From Hyphomicrobiales bacterium (GTDB lineage Bacteria; Pseudomonadota; Alphaproteobacteria; Rhizobiales; Rhizobiaceae), in contig UEGR01000020.1 in assembly GCA_900465685.1 (NCBI GenBank), positions 84,100 to 148,099 on the forward strand: 64,000 bases of DNA. Direction: 5' to 3'. Positions 26,388-34,086 of this stretch are shown here, one piece after another (within the stretch, counting starts at the first letter, position 1; each line of letters opens with the position of its first letter). The notes beneath the pieces are model-generated. The model did no database searches and was not told the origin of the DNA. It was given only the letters and a program-made list of their open reading frames with translations. A program made the translations under genes and the position numbers.

Positions 26388-29285
26388 TCACGCTGCCGCC
26401 GCTTCCAGCTGTTCCTTGATCATACGGGTGGCATCTTCGCGGCTGGTCGGTTGGCCGAACATGAAGCTCTGCACATATTCGCAGCCCATCTGGCGAAGCT
26501 GGAGGGCGTCGCTTTCGCTCTCCACGCCTTCCGTCACAACCGCCAGACCCAGATCATGCGCCATGCTGACGATGGAACGCAGCAGGGTGGTCTTCTGTGG
26601 TTGGTCGCCCTTCACGAAGGAGCGGTCGATCTTGATGATGTCGAACGGGAAGCGCGTCAGATAGGCGAGCGACGAATAGCCGGTGCCAAAGTCATCCAGC
26701 GACAGGCCGATCCCCATGGTCTTGAGGCGGGCCAGCACATGGGCTGACTGCTCTGGATTTTCCATGAGGACGGATTCGGTCAGTTCCAGCTTCAGGCTGC
26801 CCGGATTGAGATGAATGCGCGACAGCACGGAGCGGACATCGTTGATGAGGTCTTGCCGGATCAGTTGCGTGGAAGACAGGTTGACCGAGACGAACAGGTC
26901 GAGTTTCGGGAACTGTTCCTGCCAGGCGAACAGGTCTTCGGCGGCACGCTGTATCGCAAAAAGGCCAAGCTGCACGATCAGCCCGGAATTCTCGGCAATC
27001 GGAATGAATTCCGATGGAGAGATTGCGCCACGGCGTGGATGCTCCCAGCGCATCAGCGCTTCAAAACCGGCGATGGTGCCTTCGTCGAGCTTGACGATAG
27101 GCTGATAGGCCATGCTGATTTCATCGCGTTCAAGTGCGCGGCGCAGATCGGATTCAAGCTGCAGCTTGTCGCTGCCGATGGCGCGGAAAGCCGGGCGGAA
27201 AGGCTCAATCCGGTCGCCGCCAAAGCGCTTGGCCTGATACATGGCCAGTTCCGCATCCTTCACGAAATCCTCCGCCGTGGTGGCGGTTTTCGTCCAGGTG
27301 ATGAGGCCCACAGAGGCAGTCAGAACGATCTCGCGCTTGGCATAGGCAATCGGCGCGCGGGTGGCCTGACGCAGCGCTTCCGCAAAGGCTGCGATGCGGC
27401 CCGGATCGCTTTCGGAGGCAAGCAGCAGGCCGAACTGGTCGGAAGACAGGCGCGACAGCGTGTCCTGCGGCTTCATCAGGCGGGCCAGACGGCGCGAAAT
27501 GGTCAGAAGGATCGTATCGCCTGCCGACATGCCCAGACTGTCATTGACCTGCTTGAAGCGGTCGATATCGATCATGAACACGGTCGGATGCAGATTGCTC
27601 TCGCCGCGCGCCATGTTCATCACATTGCTTAGGCGGTCGAGGAAAAGCTCGCGATTGGGCAGGCCAGTGAGATTGTCGTGCACGGCATCGTGCAGCAAAC
27701 GCTCTTCGGCTTTCTTCTGTTCGGTAACGTTGACCAACGTGCCGACGCAACGCACGACTTCGCCATCCGAACCGATCACCGGACGGGCACGCAGCGCGTA
27801 CCAGTGGTAATGGCCGTCATTGGCGCGCAGGCGGAAGATCTGGCCGATGCGTCCACGACGGTTTTCCAGAATGGCGTCGAGTGTCGAGCGGAAACGGTCA
27901 CGGTCGTCGGAATGCATGACTGGCAGCCAGTTGCGCACTGGACCCTGCAAACTGCTTGCCGTATTGCCGAGCTGGTTGGCGATGTCCGGCGTGGTGACCA
28001 CGCGGTCGCGCGGCACATCCCAGTCCCAGACGATGTCGCCAGCGCCGATGACGGCGAGCGCCTGCCGCTCCATGTCGGACAGCAATCCCTGCTGAAGCGC
28101 GCCGCCTGCAAAGGCGTGCTGCATCACGGTAAAGCCGATCAGAAGCACGATGAGGACAAGGCCGCCGCCAAGTGCCGGTTGGACAATGTCGTTATCGAGG
28201 CGGCCGGTGACGGCCATCCATGCGCCGAGCAGCCATATCAATGTGAGAAGCCAGGCGGGTATCAGCATGACCGCCCGGTCATATCCCTTCACCGCGAGAT
28301 AGCCGATGATTGCGACACCGGAAACGACGGTGAGTGCGAGCGAGATGCGGGCAATGCCCGAAGCGATGGGCGGATCAAAAACCGCAACGCCAGCAAGCGC
28401 CAGCAGGCCCAGAACCCATGTCACCGCGCCATAGCTGAAATGGTCGTGCCAGCGGTTGAGGTTGAGATAGGCGAAGAGGAAAATCACCAGCGAGGCCGCA
28501 AGCGCCACTTCTGTGCCTGCGCGCCATATCTGTTCGTTTCCGGGCGTGATTTCCATCAGCTTGTTCCAGAAGCCGAAATCGACACAGATATAGGCGAGAA
28601 CCGCCCATGCCAGCGCCGCCGTGGCGGGGAACAACGAGGTGCCCTTGACGACGAAAAGAATGGTCAGAAACAGCGCCAGCAGGCCCGAAATGCCAAGCAG
28701 GATGCCGCGATAGAGCGTGTAGGAATTGACGGTGTCCTTGTAGGCTTCCGGTTCCCACAGATAGAGCTGCGGCAGATTATGCGAGGAAAGCTCGGCGACG
28801 AAGGTGACGACGCTGCCCGGATTGATCGTGATGCGGAACACATCCGCGTCGGCGCTTGGCTGGCGGTCGAGCGCAAAGCCTTCGCTGGGGGTGATCGACG
28901 CAATACGCGGCGAGCCGAGATCCGGCCAGATGATGCCGGATCCGACGAGACGGAAATGCGGCGCGACGATCAGGCGGTCGATCTGCTGGTCGGTTGGATT
29001 GGCGATGGAGAAAGCGGCCCAGTCGCCGGATGCATTGCTGTTCTGGTCGGCCTGCACTTCGATGCGGCGCACGATGCCATCGGGGCCGGGCGCAGTGGAA
29101 ACCTGAACGCTTTCACCTTTGTTGCGCAACAGTTCAACGGCGCGCGACAGATCAAGGGCGGTGTCGTCCTTGGAAATCTTGATCGGTTCGACGGCAGACG
29201 CATGGACGGTCGAAAAGGCCAGAAGGACGATCAGCGCGAGAAAACACGCGGCGTTCTGGAAAAGCTTTTCAGAAAGACCCCTCAC
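26388..29285 (-). CDS. bpdB: Membrane GGDEF/EAL protein, likely c-di-GMP phosphodiesterase (BpdB-like)
   Basis: 965-residue sensor that probably hydrolyses c-di-GMP. It has a signal peptide, a periplasmic domain to about residue 185, seven to eight membrane helices (about 190-390), a PAS region (about 405-525), GGDEF (about 535-705) and EAL (about 720-960). The diguanylate-cyclase site reads SSDQF (614-618) rather than GGDEF and is probably inactive. The EAL domain keeps EAL (742-744), LELTES, DDFGTGYSSL and KIDRSF. Start GTG 29285 overlaps the GNAT stop (GTGA). The symbol is inferred from recalled gene order of Brucella melitensis bpdB, not from alignment. Confidence 0.9.
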   Translation of the reverse strand: MRGLSEKLFQNAACFLALIVLLAFSTVHASAVEPIKISKDDTALDLSRAVELLRNKGESVQVSTAPGPDGIVRRIEVQADQNSNASGDWAAFSIANPTDQQIDRLIVAPHFRLVGSGIIWPDLGSPRIASITPSEGFALDRQPSADADVFRITINPGSVVTFVAELSSHNLPQLYLWEPEAYKDTVNSYTLYRGILLGISGLLALFLTILFVVKGTSLFPATAALAWAVLAYICVDFGFWNKLMEITPGNEQIWRAGTEVALAASLVIFLFAYLNLNRWHDHFSYGAVTWVLGLLALAGVAVFDPPIASGIARISLALTVVSGVAIIGYLAVKGYDRAVMLIPAWLLTLIWLLGAWMAVTGRLDNDIVQPALGGGLVLIVLLIGFTVMQHAFAGGALQQGLLSDMERQALAVIGAGDIVWDWDVPRDRVVTTPDIANQLGNTASSLQGPVRNWLPVMHSDDRDRFRSTLDAILENRRGRIGQIFRLRANDGHYHWYALRARPVIGSDGEVVRCVGTLVNVTEQKKAEERLLHDAVHDNLTGLPNRELFLDRLSNVMNMARGESNLHPTVFMIDIDRFKQVNDSLGMSAGDTILLTISRRLARLMKPQDTLSRLSSDQFGLLLASESDPGRIAAFAEALRQATRAPIAYAKREIVLTASVGLITWTKTATTAEDFVKDAELAMYQAKRFGGDRIEPFRPAFRAIGSDKLQLESDLRRALERDEISMAYQPIVKLDEGTIAGFEALMRWEHPRRGAISPSEFIPIAENSGLIVQLGLFAIQRAAEDLFAWQEQFPKLDLFVSVNLSSTQLIRQDLINDVRSVLSRIHLNPGSLKLELTESVLMENPEQSAHVLARLKTMGIGLSLDDFGTGYSSLAYLTRFPFDIIKIDRSFVKGDQPQKTTLLRSIVSMAHDLGLAVVTEGVESESDALQLRQMGCEYVQSFMFGQPTSREDATRMIKEQLEAAAA

Positions 29286-29902
29286 GAGCGTTCAACCTTG
29301 CCATTGATCATGCGGCTATCCAACATACGTTTGTCGCTTTCTATGAGGGCAAACAGCAGGTGGTCCTGCCAGAAGCCATTTATCTTGAGATAGGAGCGCA
29401 ACAGTCCTTCTCTCTGAAATCCGGCTTTTTCGAGAAGCCGAACCGAACGTACATTATGGGGAATACAGGCAGCTTCAACCCGGTGCAACCGCAGTTGGTC
29501 GAATGCAAAGGGGATAACCAGAGACAGTGCCTCGGTCATATAGCCTTTGCCCGCGAAAGGAGCGCCGCTCCAATAGCCGATCATGCCGTTCTGTCCTACT
29601 CCGCGGCGGATATTGCCGAGCGTGATACCGCCGAGAATGCGGTTATCGCTGTTGCGGAAAATGAAGAAAGGATAGCCGGTTCCGGCAGAAATTTCTTCCT
29701 GAAAACGCCGCATCCGGTAGCGGAAGGCACTTTTCGTCAGATCGTCGTCGGGCCAGGTCGGCTCCCATGGAGACAGAAAGGCCCGGCTTTGCTCACGCAA
29801 ATTGGACCAGCCCGCAAAATCACCCATCATAGGCTCGCGCAGATAAATGCGCGGTCCACGCAGAATAGTCGGATTATTGCGCCGGAACGACAGGCCGATC
29901 AT
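29282..29902 (-). CDS. GNAT N-acetyltransferase (RimJ/RimL-like)
   Basis: 206-residue acetyltransferase resembling RimJ, which acetylates the N terminus of a ribosomal protein. RGPRIYLREP at the start, GYWSGAPFAGKGYMTEAL (acetyl-CoA pyrophosphate loop) and HRVEAACIPHNVRSVRLLEKAGF are the characteristic blocks. The substrate cannot be assigned. It overlaps the GGDEF/EAL gene by four bases, so the two are probably co-translated. No purine-rich Shine-Dalgarno precedes its ATG, because an octamer repeat element whose minus strand is partly C-rich abuts the start codon. Confidence 0.88.
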   Translation of the reverse strand: MIGLSFRRNNPTILRGPRIYLREPMMGDFAGWSNLREQSRAFLSPWEPTWPDDDLTKSAFRYRMRRFQEEISAGTGYPFFIFRNSDNRILGGITLGNIRRGVGQNGMIGYWSGAPFAGKGYMTEALSLVIPFAFDQLRLHRVEAACIPHNVRSVRLLEKAGFQREGLLRSYLKINGFWQDHLLFALIESDKRMLDSRMINGKVERS

Positions 29903-29906
29903 TGGA

Positions 29907-30003
29907 GTTAGGGGAGTAGGGGAATAGGTGAGTAGGGGAATAGGAAAAACGAAATCTTCACGGCCACATACTCCCCTATTCCCTTATTCCCCTACTGCCT
30001 TAA
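29907..30003. repeat. Octamer-repeat inverted element 2
   Basis: Second element with units TAGGGGAA, TAGGTGAG and GGGGAGTA in the left arm (29907-29944) and complementary units in the right arm (29967-30003). It fills the gap between the M16 peptidase stop and the GNAT start on the minus strand and extends over the M16 stop codon. Confidence 0.85.
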
Positions 30004-31292
30004 ACAGCTATCTTCCTCTTATGCGCATTGGTCGAAAGCGCATCGGACAGATCGTCAAAGCTCATCAGGCGGCCAACCGGACCGACGCCTGCGATGGTCG
30101 GCTTGTTGTCGAGGAACAGGCGACCTGCGAGATCCGTCAGGCGTTCTGGCGTGATCAGGGAAAGACGTTCCATCAGCTCGTTGTTGTCGACCGGGCGGCC
30201 ATAGAGCAGGAACTGGCGGGCGAGTTGACCTGCGCGGCTGGCCGCGCTTTCCTGCGACATGAGAAGGCTGGCGCGATATTGCGCGCGGGCACGGTTGACT
30301 TCCTCGATGCTGATCGAGTCCGCTGCCTTGTGCAGTTCGTCAATGATGACCGGAACCAGCTCGACCAGTTCGTCGCGACCCGTGGCGGCATGGATGCCGA
30401 ACAGGCCCGTATCCGAAAAGCCCCAGTGGAACGCATAGACCGAGTAACACAGGCCGCGCTTTTCGCGCACTTCCTGGAACAGACGCGAGGACATGCCGCC
30501 GCCCAGTACCATGGACAGGAGCTGTGAGGCATAGAAGTCGCGCACGTGGTAAGCACGGCCTTCAAAGCCGATCAGCACCTGCGCATCCATCAATTCGCGG
30601 TTTTCGCGGAAGTCGCCGCCGACATAGGTCGCAAGGTCGAGGGTCGGCGCCGTGTTATGGGCGCGGAAGCCGCCGAGGCGCTTTTCAACTTCCTTGACGA
30701 AAGCATCGTGGTCCACGCCGCCGGCCGCCGTCACGACCATGCGATCGGCGCTGTACTGCTCGTCCATATATTGGCGAAGGTCGGCAGAGGAAAAGGACAT
30801 CACCGTATCCGGCTCGCCGAGAATGGCGCGGCCGATAGGCTGGTGACGATAGGCGGTTTCGGTGAAACGGTCGAAGACGATATCGTCCGGCGTGTCGTGC
30901 GCCGCGCCGATCTCCTGCATGATCACCTGCTTCTCGCGCTCAAGTTCGTCTTCGTCGAACTTTGATGCGGTCAGGATATCGGAGAGAATATCGATGGCGA
31001 GCGGCATGTCATTGCGCATCACGCGGGCATAATAGGAAGTGGTCTCGACGCTGGTGGCGGCGTTGATCTCGCCGCCGACGTCTTCGATATCCGATGCAAT
31101 CTGCCAGGCGGAGCGGTTTTCCGTGCCCTTGAAGGCCATATGTTCAAGTAAGTGAGCTATACCGTGCCGGTCGGCGGCTTCGTTTCTCGCGCCAGCTTTA
31201 ACCCAGATTCCCAGCGCTACGCTTTCCACATGTGGCATGGTATCGGTGGCTATCGTCAACCCGTTGGGAAGACGTGTTACTTCAACACTCAT
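30000..31292 (-). CDS. M16 family zinc peptidase (processing-peptidase-like)
   Basis: 430-residue metallopeptidase resembling the beta subunit of mitochondrial processing peptidase. The inverted zinc motif HLLEH is at His47-Glu50-His51, with the third ligand Glu127 exactly 76 residues after His51. EHMAFKGTENRSA and the C-terminal half ESAASRAGQLARQFLLYGRP complete the M16 pattern. It lies just downstream of thrC on the same strand, a conserved alphaproteobacterial pairing. Its substrates in bacteria are not well defined. Confidence 0.94.
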   Translation of the reverse strand: MSVEVTRLPNGLTIATDTMPHVESVALGIWVKAGARNEAADRHGIAHLLEHMAFKGTENRSAWQIASDIEDVGGEINAATSVETTSYYARVMRNDMPLAIDILSDILTASKFDEDELEREKQVIMQEIGAAHDTPDDIVFDRFTETAYRHQPIGRAILGEPDTVMSFSSADLRQYMDEQYSADRMVVTAAGGVDHDAFVKEVEKRLGGFRAHNTAPTLDLATYVGGDFRENRELMDAQVLIGFEGRAYHVRDFYASQLLSMVLGGGMSSRLFQEVREKRGLCYSVYAFHWGFSDTGLFGIHAATGRDELVELVPVIIDELHKAADSISIEEVNRARAQYRASLLMSQESAASRAGQLARQFLLYGRPVDNNELMERLSLITPERLTDLAGRLFLDNKPTIAGVGPVGRLMSFDDLSDALSTNAHKRKIAV

Positions 31293-31393
31293 AAGCGAAC
31301 TGCTCCCTGCATTCCTCGCTCTGACTTTTTTTCACCCGATCCCGAAACAGGTATCTCCGTTCGGGGCCGGGCTTAAATTTCCTTTCCAGAGCC

Positions 31394-32791
31394 TCAGGCG
31401 TGAGCTCTGGAATGGCGGCTCACGTATTCTTCTACGATTTTCAGGTCGTTGTGAAGAACTGTGAAGCTTTCTTTTCGTTGCATCAAATCCGACAACCATG
31501 CGGGAAGCTGCGGTTCGACACCGCATGCAGCCTTTACGGCGTCGGGGAATTTGGCCGGATGCGCGGTGGCGAGCGCCACCATCGGAACAGCGCCGGACAC
31601 ATTTTCGCGAGCCACTTTCACGCCGATGGCGGAATGCGGATCGAGAAGATAGCCGTCATCGGCCAGAACCGACTTGATGGTCTCCGCCGTTTCCGCAACC
31701 GTCGAGCGTCCTGCCGAGAATTCGGCCCGGATGGCCGAAAGCGGCTTTTCGGAAATGGTGAAGCCGCCGGACTGCTTCAGGCTCTGCATGAGGCCGCGCA
31801 CTGTGGCAGCATCGCGGCCATGGGTTTCGAACAGCAGACGTTCGAAGTTGGATGAAATCTGGATATCCATTGACGGCGAGGTGGTCTGGGCCACACCGCG
31901 CATTTCATACGCGCCGGTGTCGAGCGTGCGCGAAAGAATATCATTGTCGTTGGTGGCGACGATCAGGCGCTCGATGGGCAGACCCATGCGCTTGGCCACA
32001 TAGCCCGCGAAAATATCACCGAAATTGCCGGTCGGAACGGTGAAGGAAACCGCGCGATCGGGAGCGCCGAGGCTCAAGGCGGCAGTAAAGTAATAGACCA
32101 CCTGCGGCATGATCCGCGCCCAGTTGATCGAATTGACGCCCGAAAGCGACAGCGCGTCGCGGAAGGCGAGGTCGTTGAACATGCCTTTCACAAGGTTCTG
32201 GCAGTCATCGAAATTACCTTCGATGGACAGTGCATGAACATTGGCAAAGCCCGACGACGTCATCTGGCGCTGCTGCACCGGCGACACGCGGCCATTCGGG
32301 AACAGGATGAAGATATCGGTGTTGTCGCGACCGCCAAAGGCTTCAATTGCCGCGCCGCCGGTATCGCCGGACGTCGCGCCGACAATGGTCGCGCGTTCGC
32401 CACGGCTTGCCAGAACGTAATCCATCATGCGCGCCAAAAGCTGCATGGCGACGTCCTTGAAGGCGAGCGTCGGGCCGTGGAAGAGTTCGAGAACGAATTC
32501 ATTTGCGCCGGTCTGGACCAGCGGGCAGACGGCGTCATGCCGGAAGCTGCCATAGGCCTCGCGCACCATGCGCTCGAAATCAGCTTGCGGAATTTCGCCG
32601 CCGGTGAAAGGCGTCAGCACGGCAAGCGCGATATCGACATAGGATTTTCCGCGCAGGCTGCGGATTTGTTCCGGAGAAAATTGCGGATATTCCTGTGGCA
32701 GATAGAGGCCGCCATCGCGAGCTAGTCCGGCGAGCAATGCATCGCTGAAACCCAGGACCGGGGCTTCGCCGCGGGTGCTTACATATTTCAT
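31394..32791 (-). CDS. thrC: Threonine synthase
   Basis: PLP enzyme that converts O-phosphohomoserine to threonine. The 465-residue product starts with the family MKYVSTRGEAP and has the PLP lysine Lys112 in FHGPTLAFKDV. The phosphate-binding ATSGDTGGAAIEAF and NSINWARIMPQ blocks are present. Its length matches the fungal/proteobacterial class. It is transcribed with the downstream M16 peptidase gene, about 100 bases apart. The partner thrB lies at 22557 on the plus strand. Confidence 0.97.
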   Translation of the reverse strand: MKYVSTRGEAPVLGFSDALLAGLARDGGLYLPQEYPQFSPEQIRSLRGKSYVDIALAVLTPFTGGEIPQADFERMVREAYGSFRHDAVCPLVQTGANEFVLELFHGPTLAFKDVAMQLLARMMDYVLASRGERATIVGATSGDTGGAAIEAFGGRDNTDIFILFPNGRVSPVQQRQMTSSGFANVHALSIEGNFDDCQNLVKGMFNDLAFRDALSLSGVNSINWARIMPQVVYYFTAALSLGAPDRAVSFTVPTGNFGDIFAGYVAKRMGLPIERLIVATNDNDILSRTLDTGAYEMRGVAQTTSPSMDIQISSNFERLLFETHGRDAATVRGLMQSLKQSGGFTISEKPLSAIRAEFSAGRSTVAETAETIKSVLADDGYLLDPHSAIGVKVARENVSGAVPMVALATAHPAKFPDAVKAACGVEPQLPAWLSDLMQRKESFTVLHNDLKIVEEYVSRHSRAHA

Positions 32792-32993
32792 TTCGTCAGG
32801 CCTTCATTTCAGATCGGCTGCGCAAGTCTCATTCGACGCGCATCTTATTGGGATGCGTTTCAAAGCTGTGCAAATGCAATAGGGCGTCCATAAAAAAGCC
32901 GCAAGAAATTAAAACATCCCGGAGGGGATGGGGTTGCTCTTCGCGGCAAAAAACGGGAAAACGTCATCGCGCACTGTTTTGTGCGCAGTGGTA
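32792..32993. other. Intergenic region upstream of thrC
   Basis: The first 200 bases of a 460-base gap between the divergent thrC and lipoprotein genes. They presumably hold the thrC promoter, although no clear motif is visible. The remainder is occupied by the tandem repeats listed next. Antisense open frames over this gap are repeat-derived. Confidence 0.45.
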
Positions 32994-33175
32994 TAGAGCA
33001 TTTCCAGCAAAAGTGCGAAGCGGTTTTGCGTTGGATAATGCGGCAGAGGATGAAGTTTGTATTTCCAGCAAAAGTGCGAAGCGGTTTTGCGTTGGATAAT
33101 GCGGCAGAGGAAGAGTTTGCATTTCCAGCAAAAGCGCGCAGCGGCTTTGCTGGTGGGAAAATGTGGCGGCGGAAC
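32994..33175. repeat. Triple tandem repeat, ~61-bp unit
   Basis: Three consecutive copies start at 33000, 33061 and 33121. The first two are nearly identical over TTTCCAGCAAAAGTGCGAAG, then a CGGTTTTGCG segment and TTGGATAATGCGGCAGAGG. The third is diverged and shortened. The outer sequence is the same dispersed element seen at 7138. It lies in the promoter region of the lipoprotein gene and has a period suited to copy-number variation. Confidence 0.88.
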
Positions 33176-33252
33176 AAATTGGGGTGGTCTGGCGATTTCA
33201 ATGAAATTGCGGCGCTCTCAAACAAACAGATTAGTGCAGGGAAGCCCGGTCT

Positions 33253-33813
33253 ATGCAGAAAGCATCACAGAATCGTTCATCGTTGTTTCCAGTCTTTGCA
33301 ACGGTTTTGCTCACGGCACTCGCTGGCTGCACGACCAGCGGCGGCGACAAGCCGGGGGCAACAGCCTCTGCGGATCAGCCGCGGGTCAAGGCATCCGAAC
33401 TTCGCGCTTATTGCCCGACGGTGACGCTGCGTGACGGGACTGCCTTCTTCAGCACCTATGCCAAGGGCGGCGACAAGGATCCGGCGCAGGTCATCTATCA
33501 GGCTTCGCTGACCGATGTGACGCGTGCATGCCAGTATGGCGATGGCACGATCACCATCGATGTGGCTGCCGCAGGCAAGGTTGTGCCGGGCCCGCAATAT
33601 AAGAGCGGCACCATCACCATGCCGGTCCGCGTGGCCGTGCGCCAGGGCGATCAGGTGGTGTATTCCAAGCTGCACAAGCAGACTGTCACGATCACCAACA
33701 GCGATACCGCAACCCAGTTTGTCTTCAACGACAAGGGAATTTCGCTGCCGATGCCGGACAGGCAGAATATCCAGATTTTCGTCGGCTTTGATGAAGGCCC
33801 GAATGCCAAGTGA
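33253..33813 (+). CDS. Predicted lipoprotein
   Basis: 186-residue exported lipoprotein with a signal sequence ending in the lipobox LAGC (Cys at about residue 26), a short Ser/Gly/Thr linker and one globular domain. The domain begins with LRAYCPTVTLRDGTAFF and contains paired beta-strand patterns such as GTITIDVAAAGKVV. I do not recognise a named family, and a role in the outer membrane or periplasm is inferred from the lipobox only. AGGGAAG precedes the ATG, and a strong terminator follows. Tandem repeats occupy the region upstream. Confidence 0.85.
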   Translation: MQKASQNRSSLFPVFATVLLTALAGCTTSGGDKPGATASADQPRVKASELRAYCPTVTLRDGTAFFSTYAKGGDKDPAQVIYQASLTDVTRACQYGDGTITIDVAAAGKVVPGPQYKSGTITMPVRVAVRQGDQVVYSKLHKQTVTITNSDTATQFVFNDKGISLPMPDRQNIQIFVGFDEGPNAK

Positions 33814-33855
33814 TTTTCGCAGCGCCTGACAGGGCGACGCACGAATGAAAGCTGG

Positions 33856-33886
33856 AATGCGCGGGAGAAATCTCGCGCATTTTTTG
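33856..33886 (+). terminator. Terminator after lipoprotein gene
   Basis: Eleven-base arms AATGCGCGGGA and TCTCGCGCATT (one G-U pair), a GAAA loop and a T-rich tail TTTTGTTTT. It lies 42 bases after the stop. Confidence 0.88.
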
Positions 33887-34086
33887 TTTTAGCATTTGAT
33901 AAATAACCAAACTGCCGGCGCGCTATATTTTAACATCCTAATAGAAAAATAAAAAAATGCCCCTTAATTAATATCGTTTCCAAAAGACGTTCTTCGTGCA
34001 ATACTCGCATTGTTTTTATATGTTTATAATTGATGCTGTAGGTCGGTGCTTATATTTGATGCCTCTGCTTATGCGGGATAAGCAGT

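Noticed and set aside
27678..29393. 571-residue plus-strand frame opposite the GGDEF/EAL and GNAT genes
   Set aside because: Composition is that of a reverse-complement shadow and it crosses two genes with recognised domains.
32994..33175. Possible CRISPR array
   Set aside because: Copies are directly adjacent with no unique spacers and no cas genes.
32860..33225. 121-residue minus-strand frame with internal repeats of a FAGN-type segment
   Set aside because: The apparent protein repeat is only the translated 61-base tandem DNA repeat; no start signals.
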